Below are positions 37,543 to 47,454 of a stretch of 64,000 bases of DNA, one piece after another. Origin of the DNA: Firmicutes bacterium HGW-Firmicutes-2 (GTDB lineage: Bacteria > Bacillota > Clostridia > Lachnospirales > Vallitaleaceae). The position numbers and the translations under genes are program-made. A model generated the notes under the pieces. It was not told where the DNA came from. It saw only the letters and a list, made by a program, of their open reading frames with translations, and searched no databases. Position 1 is the first letter of the stretch, and each line of letters begins with the position of its first letter. The stretch spans positions 1 to 64,000 of the forward strand of contig PGZV01000006.1 in assembly GCA_002841495.1 (NCBI GenBank). The letters run 5' to 3'.

Positions 37543-38616
37543 ATGAGAAACCATTACGACTATGTGGATAAAATTGTTTTATTCATCTGTTGTACCGTCA
37601 TCTACCAAGCTATGAAAGCCTCTGACTTAAGTGTCATCCCCTTGTTGATAGCAATTGCTATCACGAGCTTCATAATGGTTTTTGAACATAAGCCTTTTAT
37701 ACGCTATTTCCTATATATACTCTTTATCGTCATCACACTTTTTTATAAAGATGCGATATTTTTCATCCCCCTGATTATCTATGATTTAATCGATGAGCCT
37801 TTGCGCTATCTTTATGCATTGCCTTTACTGCCACTTTCCGACTTTTTTCTAACACATAGCTTTATTGAGGCTTTTCTAGTCTTCATTGTTATTATGTTGG
37901 CTGTATTTATCCGATTGAAAAGTAAAGATATCCTCGGATATAAGGCAAAATATTTTCTCCTTTTGGACACAACAAAAGAGCTGTCCCTGAAATTGGAACA
38001 GCAAAATCAAGACTTAATCGAGAAACAAGATCATGAAGTTCATATTGCCACATTAAACGAAAGAAACCGTATCGCAAGAGAAATACATGATCATGTCGGA
38101 CATCAACTCTCCTCATCACTTTTGCAAATCGGTGCACTCATGGCCACATGTAAAGATCAAGATCAATTGATTCGGTTGGAGGGACTAAAAAACACCTTGA
38201 GTCTTGGTATGAATAATATCAGGGATAGTATTCATAACCTATATGATCATGCTATCGATCTTGATGCACAACTTACTGAAGTCATTGACAACTTTGCCTT
38301 CTGCAAAGTGATTTATCACAATACCATCATAGAACCTCCCAAACAAAAACAAAGTTATGCTTTTATTTCCATAGTTAAAGAGGCTTTATCCAACATTATT
38401 AAGCATGCCCAAGCCACCGAAGTAACAATTCTTCTCAGAGAGCATCCTAGTATGTATCAACTAATCATTCATGATAACGGAACTGTCGTTGATTATAATC
38501 CGGATCACGGTATTGGTCTGAAAAATATGGCACAAAGAGTTGAAATACTAAAAGGCCATCTACAAATTAGAACATTAAATGGATTTGAAGTTTTTGTTTC
38601 ATTACCTAAAATATGA
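37543..38616 (+). CDS. Sensor histidine kinase, NarL-partner (HisKA_3) type
   Basis: The 357-residue kinase has about six short membrane helices in its first 130 residues and little outside the membrane, so it probably senses at the bilayer, as LnrJ-type kinases do. The phospho-acceptor is His in ERNRIAREIHDHVGHQL. The ATPase part has EALSNIIKHAQA (N box) and DNG, GIGLKNM (G boxes). ATG 37543 follows GAAGGTG; an in-frame GTG nine bases upstream lies inside that site. The response-regulator gene follows 31 bp later. Confidence 0.9.
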   Translation: MRNHYDYVDKIVLFICCTVIYQAMKASDLSVIPLLIAIAITSFIMVFEHKPFIRYFLYILFIVITLFYKDAIFFIPLIIYDLIDEPLRYLYALPLLPLSDFFLTHSFIEAFLVFIVIMLAVFIRLKSKDILGYKAKYFLLLDTTKELSLKLEQQNQDLIEKQDHEVHIATLNERNRIAREIHDHVGHQLSSSLLQIGALMATCKDQDQLIRLEGLKNTLSLGMNNIRDSIHNLYDHAIDLDAQLTEVIDNFAFCKVIYHNTIIEPPKQKQSYAFISIVKEALSNIIKHAQATEVTILLREHPSMYQLIIHDNGTVVDYNPDHGIGLKNMAQRVEILKGHLQIRTLNGFEVFVSLPKI

Positions 38617-38647
38617 CATATGAAGTTTTACTAAGAAAGGAATAAAT

Positions 38648-39274
38648 ATGAGAATTGTAGTTGTTGATGATGACCGCTTGGTGACATCTTCTTTAAAAAC
38701 CATCATAGAAACGGACCCTGCAATCCAGGTTGAAGGTATCGGCAATAATGGGCAAGAGGCGATCGACTTATTCGAACAACTTCAACCCGATATCCTATTA
38801 ATTGATATCCGTATGGATCAAATGAATGGGATTGATGCGGCAAGTATCATCTTAGAACGCCATCCGGATGCAAAGATATTGTTTTTAACCACTTTCTCTG
38901 ATGATGCCTATATCATCCAAGCCCTAAAAATAGGTGCTAAGGGGTATTTACTAAAACAAAATTTTGAAAGCATCATCCCTTCTCTTAAAACAGTCTATGC
39001 CGGTCAAAGAGTATTTGGAGATGAAATTATCACAAAAATCCCATCTCTCTTAAATGATGCTTCTTCAGATTGTTTATCTGATTTGGAACTAAGCGACAAA
39101 GAGTTGCTAATTATGACCCATGTCGCAGAAGGACTCTCCAACAAAGAAATTGCTGATATCATCTGTCTTGGCGAAGGTACTGTCCGTAACTACATCAGCA
39201 TTATACTTGATAAGCTCAGCTTAAGAGATCGAACCCAGTTGGCCGTTCTCTATTATAAAAGACATCAATCATGA
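38648..39274 (+). CDS. Response regulator, NarL/FixJ family
   Basis: The 208-residue regulator has a receiver domain with acidic pocket DDD (7-9), phospho-acceptor Asp53 in LLIDIRM and Lys in GYLLKQN. The C-terminal LuxR-type helix-turn-helix reads EGLSNKEIADIICLGEGTVRNYIS. It pairs with the upstream kinase and probably turns on the divergent exporter genes. The last 10 bases overlap the convergent membrane-protein gene. Confidence 0.92.
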   Translation: MRIVVVDDDRLVTSSLKTIIETDPAIQVEGIGNNGQEAIDLFEQLQPDILLIDIRMDQMNGIDAASIILERHPDAKILFLTTFSDDAYIIQALKIGAKGYLLKQNFESIIPSLKTVYAGQRVFGDEIITKIPSLLNDASSDCLSDLELSDKELLIMTHVAEGLSNKEIADIICLGEGTVRNYISIILDKLSLRDRTQLAVLYYKRHQS

Positions 39275-39744
39275 CCGGATTTCATTTTTCTCGAAATCTG
39301 AATATATAATTTACGACTTACCATAAATATAATAGGAAAAAGAATCAAGAGCTGAATAACCGGAAGCCAACCAATAGGTGTCCCTGGTATTATAGGCATG
39401 GTATCCGGGTTATACCCCCAACGATTTGTATGTAATGCATGAATTTCAAAATAAAAACTTAAAAATAATGCGTAAAAAACCATGATTACATAGTCATGTC
39501 TTTGCCATTTTCCTAATAACCAATTCACATCCTTATTTATGAACATAAACATCCAAAGCAATAATACACTCATATTCATATCGCCTACAGTGGCGCTGAT
39601 CATAAGCCTTGTATGGCCCGTTAAATCATCCATTATATAAAAGGTGCCACACTGGCTGTATTCCCATACTAATTGAAGTGCAAAAGCAACCAATGCCACA
39701 ACAAATGTTTGGATTATAAAACGTTTTATTGATGGTCTAGTCAT
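39265..39744 (-). CDS. Four-helix membrane protein of unknown function
   Basis: The 159-residue protein has about four membrane helices. Between helices are FYIMDDLTGHTRLMISATVGDMN and HALHTNRWGYNPDTMPIIPGTPIGWLP, rich in His, Asp and aromatic residues, which might line a pocket; I do not recognise the family. It overlaps the SanA-like gene by 8 bases and is therefore cotranscribed with it. GGAAG precedes the ATG. Its end overlaps the convergent response-regulator gene by 10 bases. Confidence 0.75.
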   Translation of the reverse strand: MTRPSIKRFIIQTFVVALVAFALQLVWEYSQCGTFYIMDDLTGHTRLMISATVGDMNMSVLLLWMFMFINKDVNWLLGKWQRHDYVIMVFYALFLSFYFEIHALHTNRWGYNPDTMPIIPGTPIGWLPVIQLLILFPIIFMVSRKLYIQISRKMKSGHD

Positions 39745-40432
39745 CTGTCAAACTTCCTTCCTCGTATATAGGTATGACTTCTCCCAAATATGTAGGTTTT
39801 GGCCTCACCAAAACATAGAAAAAATCTTTAACTCTGGCTAAATACTCCCGAAAATCTCTACCTCTTTGGCCATAATATTCCCTTGGATCTGACGCAACAC
39901 CATAAGCTTCCATACCAAGTTCATTAGCCATAAATAAAGCTCTATAAAGATGATATCTCTGAGTTACGATAACCACCTTTTCCACTTCAAATACTTGATT
40001 GGCTCGAACCATAGACTCATAAGTAGAAAATCCCGCATGATCCATAAAAATATGGTCACCCTCTATACCGGTATCTTTGGCGTAAGCTTTCATAACATTG
40101 ACCTCGTCATAATCCTTGCGCCCATGATCCCCACTCATTAATAAACGGTTAGATACACCAGAATTATATAACTCAATACCTTGATTAAGACGGTCCTCCA
40201 ACATAGGACTCGGTCGATTCCCTTGCCAAACCCCAGCACCTAAAACAAGTATACAATCACTCGCCATTTGTTCTAAGCTTTCGGCATCAAGAATCCGGTC
40301 TTCGTATTTCTTGATCATATATAAATTAATAATCCCACTTGCCACTACTACAACCGTTATCCCAATCATCAATCTACCTATGGCTTTCATGATTTTTCCA
40401 GACCTATTGTTCACACTTCTTTTTCTTCTCAT
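39737..40432 (-). CDS. SanA/YdcF-like DUF218 membrane-anchored protein
   Basis: The 231-residue protein has one N-terminal membrane helix (IGRLMIGITVVVVASGIINLY) and a DUF218 domain: CILVLGAGVWQGNRPSPMLEDRL, LLMSGDHG, DHAGFSTYES and VIVTQRYHLYRALF. These match the SanA branch, linked in E. coli to the envelope barrier and vancomycin exclusion; the biochemical role is unsettled. I used ATG 40432, preceded by AAGGG; an ATG six codons upstream has no visible site. It is followed by an overlapping membrane-protein gene. Confidence 0.85.
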   Translation of the reverse strand: MRRKRSVNNRSGKIMKAIGRLMIGITVVVVASGIINLYMIKKYEDRILDAESLEQMASDCILVLGAGVWQGNRPSPMLEDRLNQGIELYNSGVSNRLLMSGDHGRKDYDEVNVMKAYAKDTGIEGDHIFMDHAGFSTYESMVRANQVFEVEKVVIVTQRYHLYRALFMANELGMEAYGVASDPREYYGQRGRDFREYLARVKDFFYVLVRPKPTYLGEVIPIYEEGSLTDD

Positions 40433-40479
40433 AACGATTATACCCTTCATCTTAAGATTTGACCAAAGAGACTGAGCTT

Positions 40480-40525
40480 AAAAAACAGCCCGTACATGAA
40501 TTAAAACCAGCGTACGGGCTTTTTT
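40480..40525. terminator. Terminator after the Fur-family gene
   Basis: AGCCCGTAC (40487-40495) pairs with GTACGGGCT (40512-40520); six A on one side and T on the other give U tracts on both strands. It ends the Fur-family gene transcript on the minus strand. Confidence 0.8.
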
Positions 40526-40550
40526 GTATTAAGACTACTAGCTTCTAGTG

Positions 40551-40979
40551 TTATTTTTTCTCTTTACAATCCGGACAATAGCCATAGATCTCAAGGCGAT
40601 GTCCCGAAATGTCATAATCCGTTTCCTCTTCCAATATTTTTTCATATGCACCTAAGGGGCAGCCCTTTATAACTTGCATTTTTTTACAACAATAACATAT
40701 TAAATGATGCTTATGCTCCATATTGTTAATTTCAAAAACAGCCATGTTGTCTTCCGACAGGTTTCTTTTGATGACAAGTCCTTTTGATATAAATACTTCA
40801 AGTATCCTATATACCGTTGATAAGCTGATTTTTTCATCTAATGCTTTGAGCTTCAAAAAAATCAGTTCTGCCGTCACCGGTAGGTTTTCCTCTATTAATA
40901 TGTTATAAGTCATGTTTCTTTGTTTCGTATTTTTTATGCCTTTTTCGGCAAATAGAATTTTATTTTCCAAGTTATCCAT
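40551..40979 (-). CDS. Fur/PerR-family metal-dependent regulator
   Basis: The 142-residue regulator has the N-terminal winged helix (NTKQRNMTYNIL, SLSTVYRILEVFISKGLV) and a C-terminal metal and dimer domain (KHHLICYCCKKMQ, then SGHRLEIYGYCPDC). Two CxxC pairs fit a structural zinc site. HHLIC is the regulatory metal region. The sequence does not allow a safe choice among Fur, PerR and Zur. ATG 40979 follows GAGG by ten bases; a TTG nine bases earlier is too close to the site. Confidence 0.85.
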   Translation of the reverse strand: MDNLENKILFAEKGIKNTKQRNMTYNILIEENLPVTAELIFLKLKALDEKISLSTVYRILEVFISKGLVIKRNLSEDNMAVFEINNMEHKHHLICYCCKKMQVIKGCPLGAYEKILEEETDYDISGHRLEIYGYCPDCKEKK

Positions 40980-41054
40980 ATACGTCAATCCTCAATAATA
41001 GTGCTTTGTATATTTCAATACAGCTTTTTTAGGTACAGTTTCTTGTGTAAACTA

Positions 41055-41906
41055 TTAGAAAGTCTTTAAATCCGGATCACCGCCAAAACCACAAGCGCCT
41101 GTCAAATTAGCTATATCCTCAACATCTCTTTCTTCAAGTTGAAAATCAAAAATATCCGCATTGGCTTCAATTCTTGAAGGTGTCACTGATTTTGGTAGAG
41201 GGAGATAGCCTCTTTCCAAACTCCATCTCAAGCAAATCTGAGCAATACTCTTACCATATTTTTTTTCAAAAAACTGCATTTCCGGAACATCAAATACTTT
41301 ACCGGTACCTAGTGGACTGTAAGCTTCAAGTAATATGTTATGTTGTCTGCAAAAATCTACCGTCTCCTCTTGAAGGTCTCCCGGACATAACCTTATCTGA
41401 TTGACCATCGGTACTATTTTTGCCTGATTCATAATTGCCTTTAGATGATGGGTTCTAAAGTTACTTACACCGATCGCTCTAATTTTTCCAGCTTCATAAA
41501 GCTCTTCCATAGCCTTCCAAGTCGCTGAATTCACTTCTTGCCACTTATCTCTAAACTTAGGTGGGTTAGGCCAATGAATCAGATAAAGATCCAAATAATC
41601 GGTATCCAAACGCTTCATAGTTTCTTCAAAAGCTCTGTACGTTGCTGCGTAGCCATGGTCATCATTCCATAATTTGCTGGTTAAGAAGATTTCTTCTCTT
41701 GGAATACCACTGGCTTTCATTGCTTTCCCCACACTGACTTCATTACCATAAATCGCTGCTGTATCAATATGTCTGTAACCTACATCTAGGGCTGTTTTAA
41801 CCGATGTTATGCCCACATCATCATTGGGCGTCTGCCATGTTCCAAAACCGACACAAGGTATTGTCACGCCATTATGTAAAGTATAATAATCTGTTAATGA
41901 TTTCAT
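41055..41906 (-). CDS. Aldo/keto reductase
   Basis: The 283-residue cytoplasmic oxidoreductase is an AKR barrel using NADPH. Catalytic tetrad: Asp in GYRHIDTAAIYGNE, Tyr in the same block, Lys in LTSKLWND and His in YLIHWP. The C-terminal nucleotide-binding region reads LPLPKSVTPSRIEAN. It resembles the AKR5 group (2,5-diketogluconate or methylglyoxal reductases); the true substrate is unknown. AAGGAG precedes the ATG. Single gene. Confidence 0.9.
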   Translation of the reverse strand: MKSLTDYYTLHNGVTIPCVGFGTWQTPNDDVGITSVKTALDVGYRHIDTAAIYGNEVSVGKAMKASGIPREEIFLTSKLWNDDHGYAATYRAFEETMKRLDTDYLDLYLIHWPNPPKFRDKWQEVNSATWKAMEELYEAGKIRAIGVSNFRTHHLKAIMNQAKIVPMVNQIRLCPGDLQEETVDFCRQHNILLEAYSPLGTGKVFDVPEMQFFEKKYGKSIAQICLRWSLERGYLPLPKSVTPSRIEANADIFDFQLEERDVEDIANLTGACGFGGDPDLKTF

Positions 41907-41993
41907 TCAACCACTCCTTTTTATCTTATCATCTTAAGGATGCTTCAGGTCGCCTTGACCTATAATCTACTTCAATTGCATACAAGGTATACC

Positions 41994-44177
41994 CTATTGT
42001 TCCTTATTGGTTTCTATATTCTCTATTTCTATATGCTTTGTTTCTTTATGCCTTTTAAGTTTCTCTATTGGTTGAGGTTTAGAAAAAAGGTAACCTTGTA
42101 CAATTCTAAGGCTTGTTCCTTTGATCATCTCTAACTGTTCCATGGTTTCAACACCTTCTGCAACAATATCATAATCATATATCTTTGCAATTTCACACAG
42201 TATCTGAAAAAGCTTAAAAGCTTTGTCATCATCCAGTATTTGATCCATAAAAGTCTTGTCAATCTTCATCTCATCGAAATCAATACTTTTCAAATAATTA
42301 AATGAGGAGTACCCAGTACCAAAATCATCAATGGAAACCTTAAGACCCAACACATGTAAGGAAGTGATAATCGTTGATATCTTCTTAAAATCAGCAATGA
42401 AAATATCCTCTGTAACTTCTAAAATCACCTTTTCAGCAGGTACATTGTGAAACACTAATGCCTGCATAACTGTCGTCAGAAAACCCACTTCAAGAAAATG
42501 CGTCGGACTGATATTAATTGAGACGGATATACCTTCACCATATATTTCCTTCAACTTAGCATAATCTCTCATGACCCTATCTATCATATAGTCACCAAAT
42601 TTGGAAGTCAAGTTCAGTTCACTTAATGCCGGTATGAAAACATTAGGTGATACATAACCCAATTCATCTGAGAACCATCTTGATAGCGCTTCAACACCAA
42701 CCACTTTTTGCTTCACAAAATCATATTTTTCTTGATAATGTACGGTTATTTTCTTCTCTTCTATAGCTACCTTTAGATATTTACGCATCTCAAGCTCGTC
42801 CAAGATGGCTTTTTCCATATCGCTATCAAACATATAGATTTTGGTATTTCTTTGCTCTTTTGCATGTTTCATTGCCATGGAAACCTTGTTATAAAGTGTT
42901 TCAAAATCAAGTCCCTGATCGGGAAAATTGGCCACAGCCACATGATAATCCAGTGGATGCATGAAATCGTTGGCAATCAAATATTTACGTATGCCGTCTT
43001 GTAGTTTTTCTATACTGGTCCTTACTTGGACAGCAGACTTTTCCTCTAACCATACTGAAAACTCATTGCCGCTGGTTCTGGCTATGAAAAATATATCTTC
43101 AATCTGACTCTTAAAATATGCACCGACTTTTTTTAGTAGTTCATCTCCTTGATCATAACCCATGGTTGAATTAATGACTTTGAAGGCACGAATGTCTATT
43201 TGAACCAAATAAGCGTCTCCATTACATGTCATCATTCGGGTATTGACATGTTTTTTGAATCTATTTCTATTTGGTAATTTTGTCAGCTCGTCGTTATAGG
43301 CTAAATAGGACAACTTTTCCGTTTGATAGGTAAGATTTTTTCTTGTCACATCCATAGATTCTACCATCAAGTTGTAGCCTTTGGTAAGTTGGCCAATCTC
43401 ATCTTGTGAAATGACTTCCGGTATGGTTTGGTACACCCCTTGACTTACTGCATCCATACCCTCTGACACCTGTATAACCGGCCATGTCACACGCCGAAGT
43501 ACGCCTGCAGCTATTACCGTCACCAGAATCATAAGGCCTAAATAAATAAGCATTAATACCAGTAATATGATACGGGCAGAAGCATTAAAATCCATCTCAT
43601 ATGCCGTCGCTGAAACAATCCAGCCCCAGTTAGGGTCATACCCAGCATAAGCAATCTTGTCAGCAATAACATCTGAGTGGGGTAATACCCATGAATAATA
43701 AGTGAAGCCTCCACCACTTAATCCCTTTTCAATCTGGTCTCTGACGATATAATGATTTGGATTCTTCATATCCGTAGCATCTATAACATTCAATCCTTCT
43801 AGAGTCGGATGCATAATTTCCGTCCCGGATAAGTCATAAATGATCATATAACCATTTTGTCCAAGATCAATTTTCCCATGCAACGTTCTTGTTCCATCAT
43901 CATTCATTGGACCTAGCAAAGCCAATTTAACATTTTCTTTAGCTCTTTCCTCAGTAATTGCCCCAGCCAGACTTTTACCATGTTCAGCCTCAATAAGTTT
44001 CAAAGCCATTACAACTGCATTTTTCAGTGTTACTTCACCTTTATCTTGAAGGGCTTTGCTTGCAATATAATAGCCTGAAACACCTATTCCAAAAGTGGCC
44101 AAAGACAACAAAACAATAAAAAGCATCATCAACTTCTTATTGAGGGAGTATTTGAATTTTTTGGGCATTCCATTCAT
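41994..44177 (-). CDS. Cache-HAMP-GGDEF-EAL protein, probable cyclic di-GMP phosphodiesterase
   Basis: The 727-residue membrane protein has helices near 15-35 and 208-230, an extracytoplasmic single Cache domain between (GQNGYMIIYDLSGTEIMHP, NWGWIVSATAY), HAMP, a GGDEF domain and EAL. The GGDEF motif is degenerate (SGNEF) and the I-site is absent, so cyclase activity is unlikely. The EAL domain has its key residues: VEALSRW, LEVTED, SIDDFGTGYSS and DIVAEGVET. It should break cyclic di-GMP, with the altered GGDEF perhaps binding GTP as activator (known for some family members). GGAGG precedes the ATG. Confidence 0.88.
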   Translation of the reverse strand: MNGMPKKFKYSLNKKLMMLFIVLLSLATFGIGVSGYYIASKALQDKGEVTLKNAVVMALKLIEAEHGKSLAGAITEERAKENVKLALLGPMNDDGTRTLHGKIDLGQNGYMIIYDLSGTEIMHPTLEGLNVIDATDMKNPNHYIVRDQIEKGLSGGGFTYYSWVLPHSDVIADKIAYAGYDPNWGWIVSATAYEMDFNASARIILLVLMLIYLGLMILVTVIAAGVLRRVTWPVIQVSEGMDAVSQGVYQTIPEVISQDEIGQLTKGYNLMVESMDVTRKNLTYQTEKLSYLAYNDELTKLPNRNRFKKHVNTRMMTCNGDAYLVQIDIRAFKVINSTMGYDQGDELLKKVGAYFKSQIEDIFFIARTSGNEFSVWLEEKSAVQVRTSIEKLQDGIRKYLIANDFMHPLDYHVAVANFPDQGLDFETLYNKVSMAMKHAKEQRNTKIYMFDSDMEKAILDELEMRKYLKVAIEEKKITVHYQEKYDFVKQKVVGVEALSRWFSDELGYVSPNVFIPALSELNLTSKFGDYMIDRVMRDYAKLKEIYGEGISVSINISPTHFLEVGFLTTVMQALVFHNVPAEKVILEVTEDIFIADFKKISTIITSLHVLGLKVSIDDFGTGYSSFNYLKSIDFDEMKIDKTFMDQILDDDKAFKLFQILCEIAKIYDYDIVAEGVETMEQLEMIKGTSLRIVQGYLFSKPQPIEKLKRHKETKHIEIENIETNKEQ

Positions 44178-44344
44178 AGGTGACCTCCATAGGATGTAAT
44201 AAATAATAAGCCTCTACTTAGCGCATATAATGTACTTATATAAACAATTATACGCAAAGTAAAGGAAAATAACAAGGATTACACATATAAATATATTTAA
44301 CGTTATACAGCATAGCGGCTGTGGAAGGGTTTTCATGATAGCTC

Positions 44345-47300
44345 CTATAACCCATCACTTACATATATCTGATTTTTTCCAAGTTCTTTGGCCTTATACA
44401 AAGCCTGATCTGCCAAAGCAATAAATTGCTCTTTATCAAGATCATCACTTGGTACCATACTTACTAAACCGATGCTAATGGTTGTTTTGGGTTGTTCTGA
44501 CCCAAATTTGGTTTTGGATCCAGACTCAGATTCTTTTTGAATTGGAATTTGACTCACCTCATGTTGTATGGTTTCACATAAGGCATAAGCACTTTCAGGG
44601 TTATTATCATATAAAATAATAATAAACTCATCACCACCATAACGAATCGCTTTGTCTGTACTTCGACTTAACAGTCTATGAACGGTATCTGCAACATCCA
44701 CCAGATAATAGTCTCCCGCAATATGCCCATATTGATCATTAATATCCTTAAAATTATCAATATCAAACATGATTAAAGTTAAATTGGTCTTAGAGCGTTT
44801 TGCTAGTCTTAAGAGTTCCTCTAATTTAAAGTCTAGGTACCTTCTATTATAAAAATCTGTTAAAGCGTCTTTGACAGAAAGTGTTTCTAGCTCAACATTA
44901 ACAACTTCCAACTTCTCATTAAGTTTTGCCAATTTAGAATTTCTTCGCTTGAGTTCGCTTGATTCAATAATCCTAATAATACCATAGCCCATTAAAATCA
45001 TAATGATAGCATAAATCATCAAAGCCCATTTTGTTCTGTACCATGGTGTTTCAATAGTAAAATAAACACTGACCGGCTCTGATTTATTATAACGAATGCC
45101 TTCTGCCACCACCATAAGTTCATAATCACCTGAGGGTAAATTGGAATAAGATGCATAATTCCTAGTTCCCGCATAGATCCAATCCTGATCAAAACCAACC
45201 AGCTTATATGAAAATATAATTTTACTCGGTGAATCATAGTCTAGAGCTATAAATTTAAAACCTAAAAAAGTTTCTTCTGGAGCAAATTTCAAACGTGCTC
45301 CATTATAAAACAAACGCTTTTCATCTATTGGTTGCTGAAACAACTCCACCGCTGTAATGTACAGCTTTGGAGGGTTCATTCTGAATTCTGAGTATTCTTT
45401 TGGAATCACAGTAACACCGTGAACACCGCCAAACAGCATACTACCATCCGAACTTTTTAAGTGTCCCTTGGAAAATTCCATCCCACCAATACCATCGTCT
45501 GTGGTTAATATGCGAATCTCTCCCGTTGTAGGATTCAAAATGGACATACCATCATAGGTGGCTATCCATATCAAATTGTCATTTCCTTCAAGCATACTTA
45601 TAACAGCATTACTGGAAAGTCCATCCTCTTCTGTAAAGCTGATAAAATTCTTGTTAATTTCATCATAATAGGCGACACCACCATCTAACATGCCGATCCA
45701 TATCCGTCCTGTTGAATCCTCAAATATATCGGCAATAGAATTGTTGGCCAGCTGATTTTCTTCTCTACTCCCTTTTTCATACATCTTAAAAGTATCCGAG
45801 CCTTTTTCAAGTAGATTTAAACCATTATTAGTGCCAACCCACAATCGACCTTTGCTATCATGATGGATAGTATATACCAGATTATCCGACAATGTATGGT
45901 AAGCTTCGTCTGTAAAACTATATTGTTTGGTTGAATCGGTTTTCATATTATAGTAAAACAGGCCATTGGTATAGGTTCCAATCCATAGCTCATGATCACT
46001 TACCCGTTCTATGTCATAAATCCTTAGATTCTCCGGTAAAATATTCCAAGGTATAAAGGTATCGGTATTTGGGTTATAGAAGACCAAACCTTTTGCTGTC
46101 CCAACTAAGATCCTGCCGTCTTCTAACAATTCCATAGCCATCACTTGATTGTCCATTAAGGATCCTTCTTGGTTCTCATCATACTTGTATTTGGTAATGC
46201 TTTCTGTTTTAGTGTTGTACTTATTTAAGCCATTATTGTAAATTGCAAACCATATGTTCTCGTCATTGTCTTGTTGTATATAGTTAATTTTTCCGATATC
46301 CATAGAATCCGGCACTTTAGGATCATGTGAGAACTTTACATAATCTCTTTTTCTTGGATTCAACTTGGATATACCACCACCGTTGGTACCTATCCATAAA
46401 ATACCTGAATCATCTTGAAGCATAGAATATACAATCGGATGTACCAAGTCTTGATCTTGGTCTCCACTAGTAAAATGATGGGTTGATTTGTTTTTTTCAG
46501 TAGCAAATAGGCCGCCACCCCAAGTGCCGACCCATAATGTGCCATCATATGTTTTTTCTAAGCTGTAGACACGGTTATCCGAATAGCTGATTCTACTAAG
46601 TACATTAAAATCCATATCCAACTCAACAACACCACCATCCCAAAGACCTAGAGTTAAGATATTTTTGTTAAATTCCTTTATAACCATTACATTTGGCGAT
46701 GGCAAGTCTATCTCTATAGGAACCACTATGTCGCTTACAGGGTCCATCATCAAGAGCCCATCGTAAGTACCGATTAACAAGCGTCCTTTTGAATCTATAA
46801 ACAAAGACCTAACAGTCTCTTTGGGAATATCATATTGTTTAACTGTACCGTCTCTTGTATCTAATCTATTTAATCCGTTCATCGTCCCAAGCCACACATA
46901 ACCCTCCAAGTCCTTCTCTATAGCTATGATGATCGGATTAGACAGATTGTCATTTTTGACTGTATAATTTACAAAACGATTTTCATGTATAATAAAATGT
47001 GAAACCCCTTGGTAAGTACCAACCCATATTTCATGGCGTTGATGATCATAGTAGATCGTCTGAACCAGATTATGTGCTAGACCGTCTTCTCTAAAGGGAA
47101 TGGTTTTGTAGACCTCTATCTCTCTACCGTTATAACGATTCAAACCACTCTGGGTTCCAAACCATAAAAAACCATACTTATCCTGAATCATAGAAGAAAC
47201 GGATAGATTCGACAACCCTGATTCTCTACCCATTCTTTCAAAAAGTATCCCTACATCATCGCGTATTATAGGCGCTTCTATCGTTTCGCCATAAATATCC

Positions 47301-47383
47301 AAAACCATAACGCTAGATGCCATCAGCATAGAGACCAGTGCTAATAAAAAAACTCTACTTAAAGCTTTATAAACAGCTGTCAT
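44345..47383 (-). CDS. Two-component-type beta-propeller sensor fused to a GGDEF diguanylate cyclase
   Basis: The 1012-residue protein has an N-terminal signal-like helix, about 14 propeller repeats of the Reg_prop kind (GFLWFGTQSGLNRYNG, GTLWVGTWGGGLF and so on, roughly 50-660), a Y_Y_Y domain (to about 770), a membrane helix near 775-795, a short coiled coil and GGDEF. Active site GGDEF is at about 916-920 with I-site RSTD. Proteins with this sensor usually end in a histidine kinase, often for polysaccharide sensing in Bacteroidetes; the cyclase output is less common. ATG 47383 follows GGGGG; an upstream ATG overlaps this site. Confidence 0.88.
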   Translation of the reverse strand: MTAVYKALSRVFLLALVSMLMASSVMVLDIYGETIEAPIIRDDVGILFERMGRESGLSNLSVSSMIQDKYGFLWFGTQSGLNRYNGREIEVYKTIPFREDGLAHNLVQTIYYDHQRHEIWVGTYQGVSHFIIHENRFVNYTVKNDNLSNPIIIAIEKDLEGYVWLGTMNGLNRLDTRDGTVKQYDIPKETVRSLFIDSKGRLLIGTYDGLLMMDPVSDIVVPIEIDLPSPNVMVIKEFNKNILTLGLWDGGVVELDMDFNVLSRISYSDNRVYSLEKTYDGTLWVGTWGGGLFATEKNKSTHHFTSGDQDQDLVHPIVYSMLQDDSGILWIGTNGGGISKLNPRKRDYVKFSHDPKVPDSMDIGKINYIQQDNDENIWFAIYNNGLNKYNTKTESITKYKYDENQEGSLMDNQVMAMELLEDGRILVGTAKGLVFYNPNTDTFIPWNILPENLRIYDIERVSDHELWIGTYTNGLFYYNMKTDSTKQYSFTDEAYHTLSDNLVYTIHHDSKGRLWVGTNNGLNLLEKGSDTFKMYEKGSREENQLANNSIADIFEDSTGRIWIGMLDGGVAYYDEINKNFISFTEEDGLSSNAVISMLEGNDNLIWIATYDGMSILNPTTGEIRILTTDDGIGGMEFSKGHLKSSDGSMLFGGVHGVTVIPKEYSEFRMNPPKLYITAVELFQQPIDEKRLFYNGARLKFAPEETFLGFKFIALDYDSPSKIIFSYKLVGFDQDWIYAGTRNYASYSNLPSGDYELMVVAEGIRYNKSEPVSVYFTIETPWYRTKWALMIYAIIMILMGYGIIRIIESSELKRRNSKLAKLNEKLEVVNVELETLSVKDALTDFYNRRYLDFKLEELLRLAKRSKTNLTLIMFDIDNFKDINDQYGHIAGDYYLVDVADTVHRLLSRSTDKAIRYGGDEFIIILYDNNPESAYALCETIQHEVSQIPIQKESESGSKTKFGSEQPKTTISIGLVSMVPSDDLDKEQFIALADQALYKAKELGKNQIYVSDGL

Positions 47384-47454
47384 AGAAACAACCCCCATAT
47401 TTTCTCATACTTCTACTTATTTCTATTATCACACATTCAATATTATTACACAAC

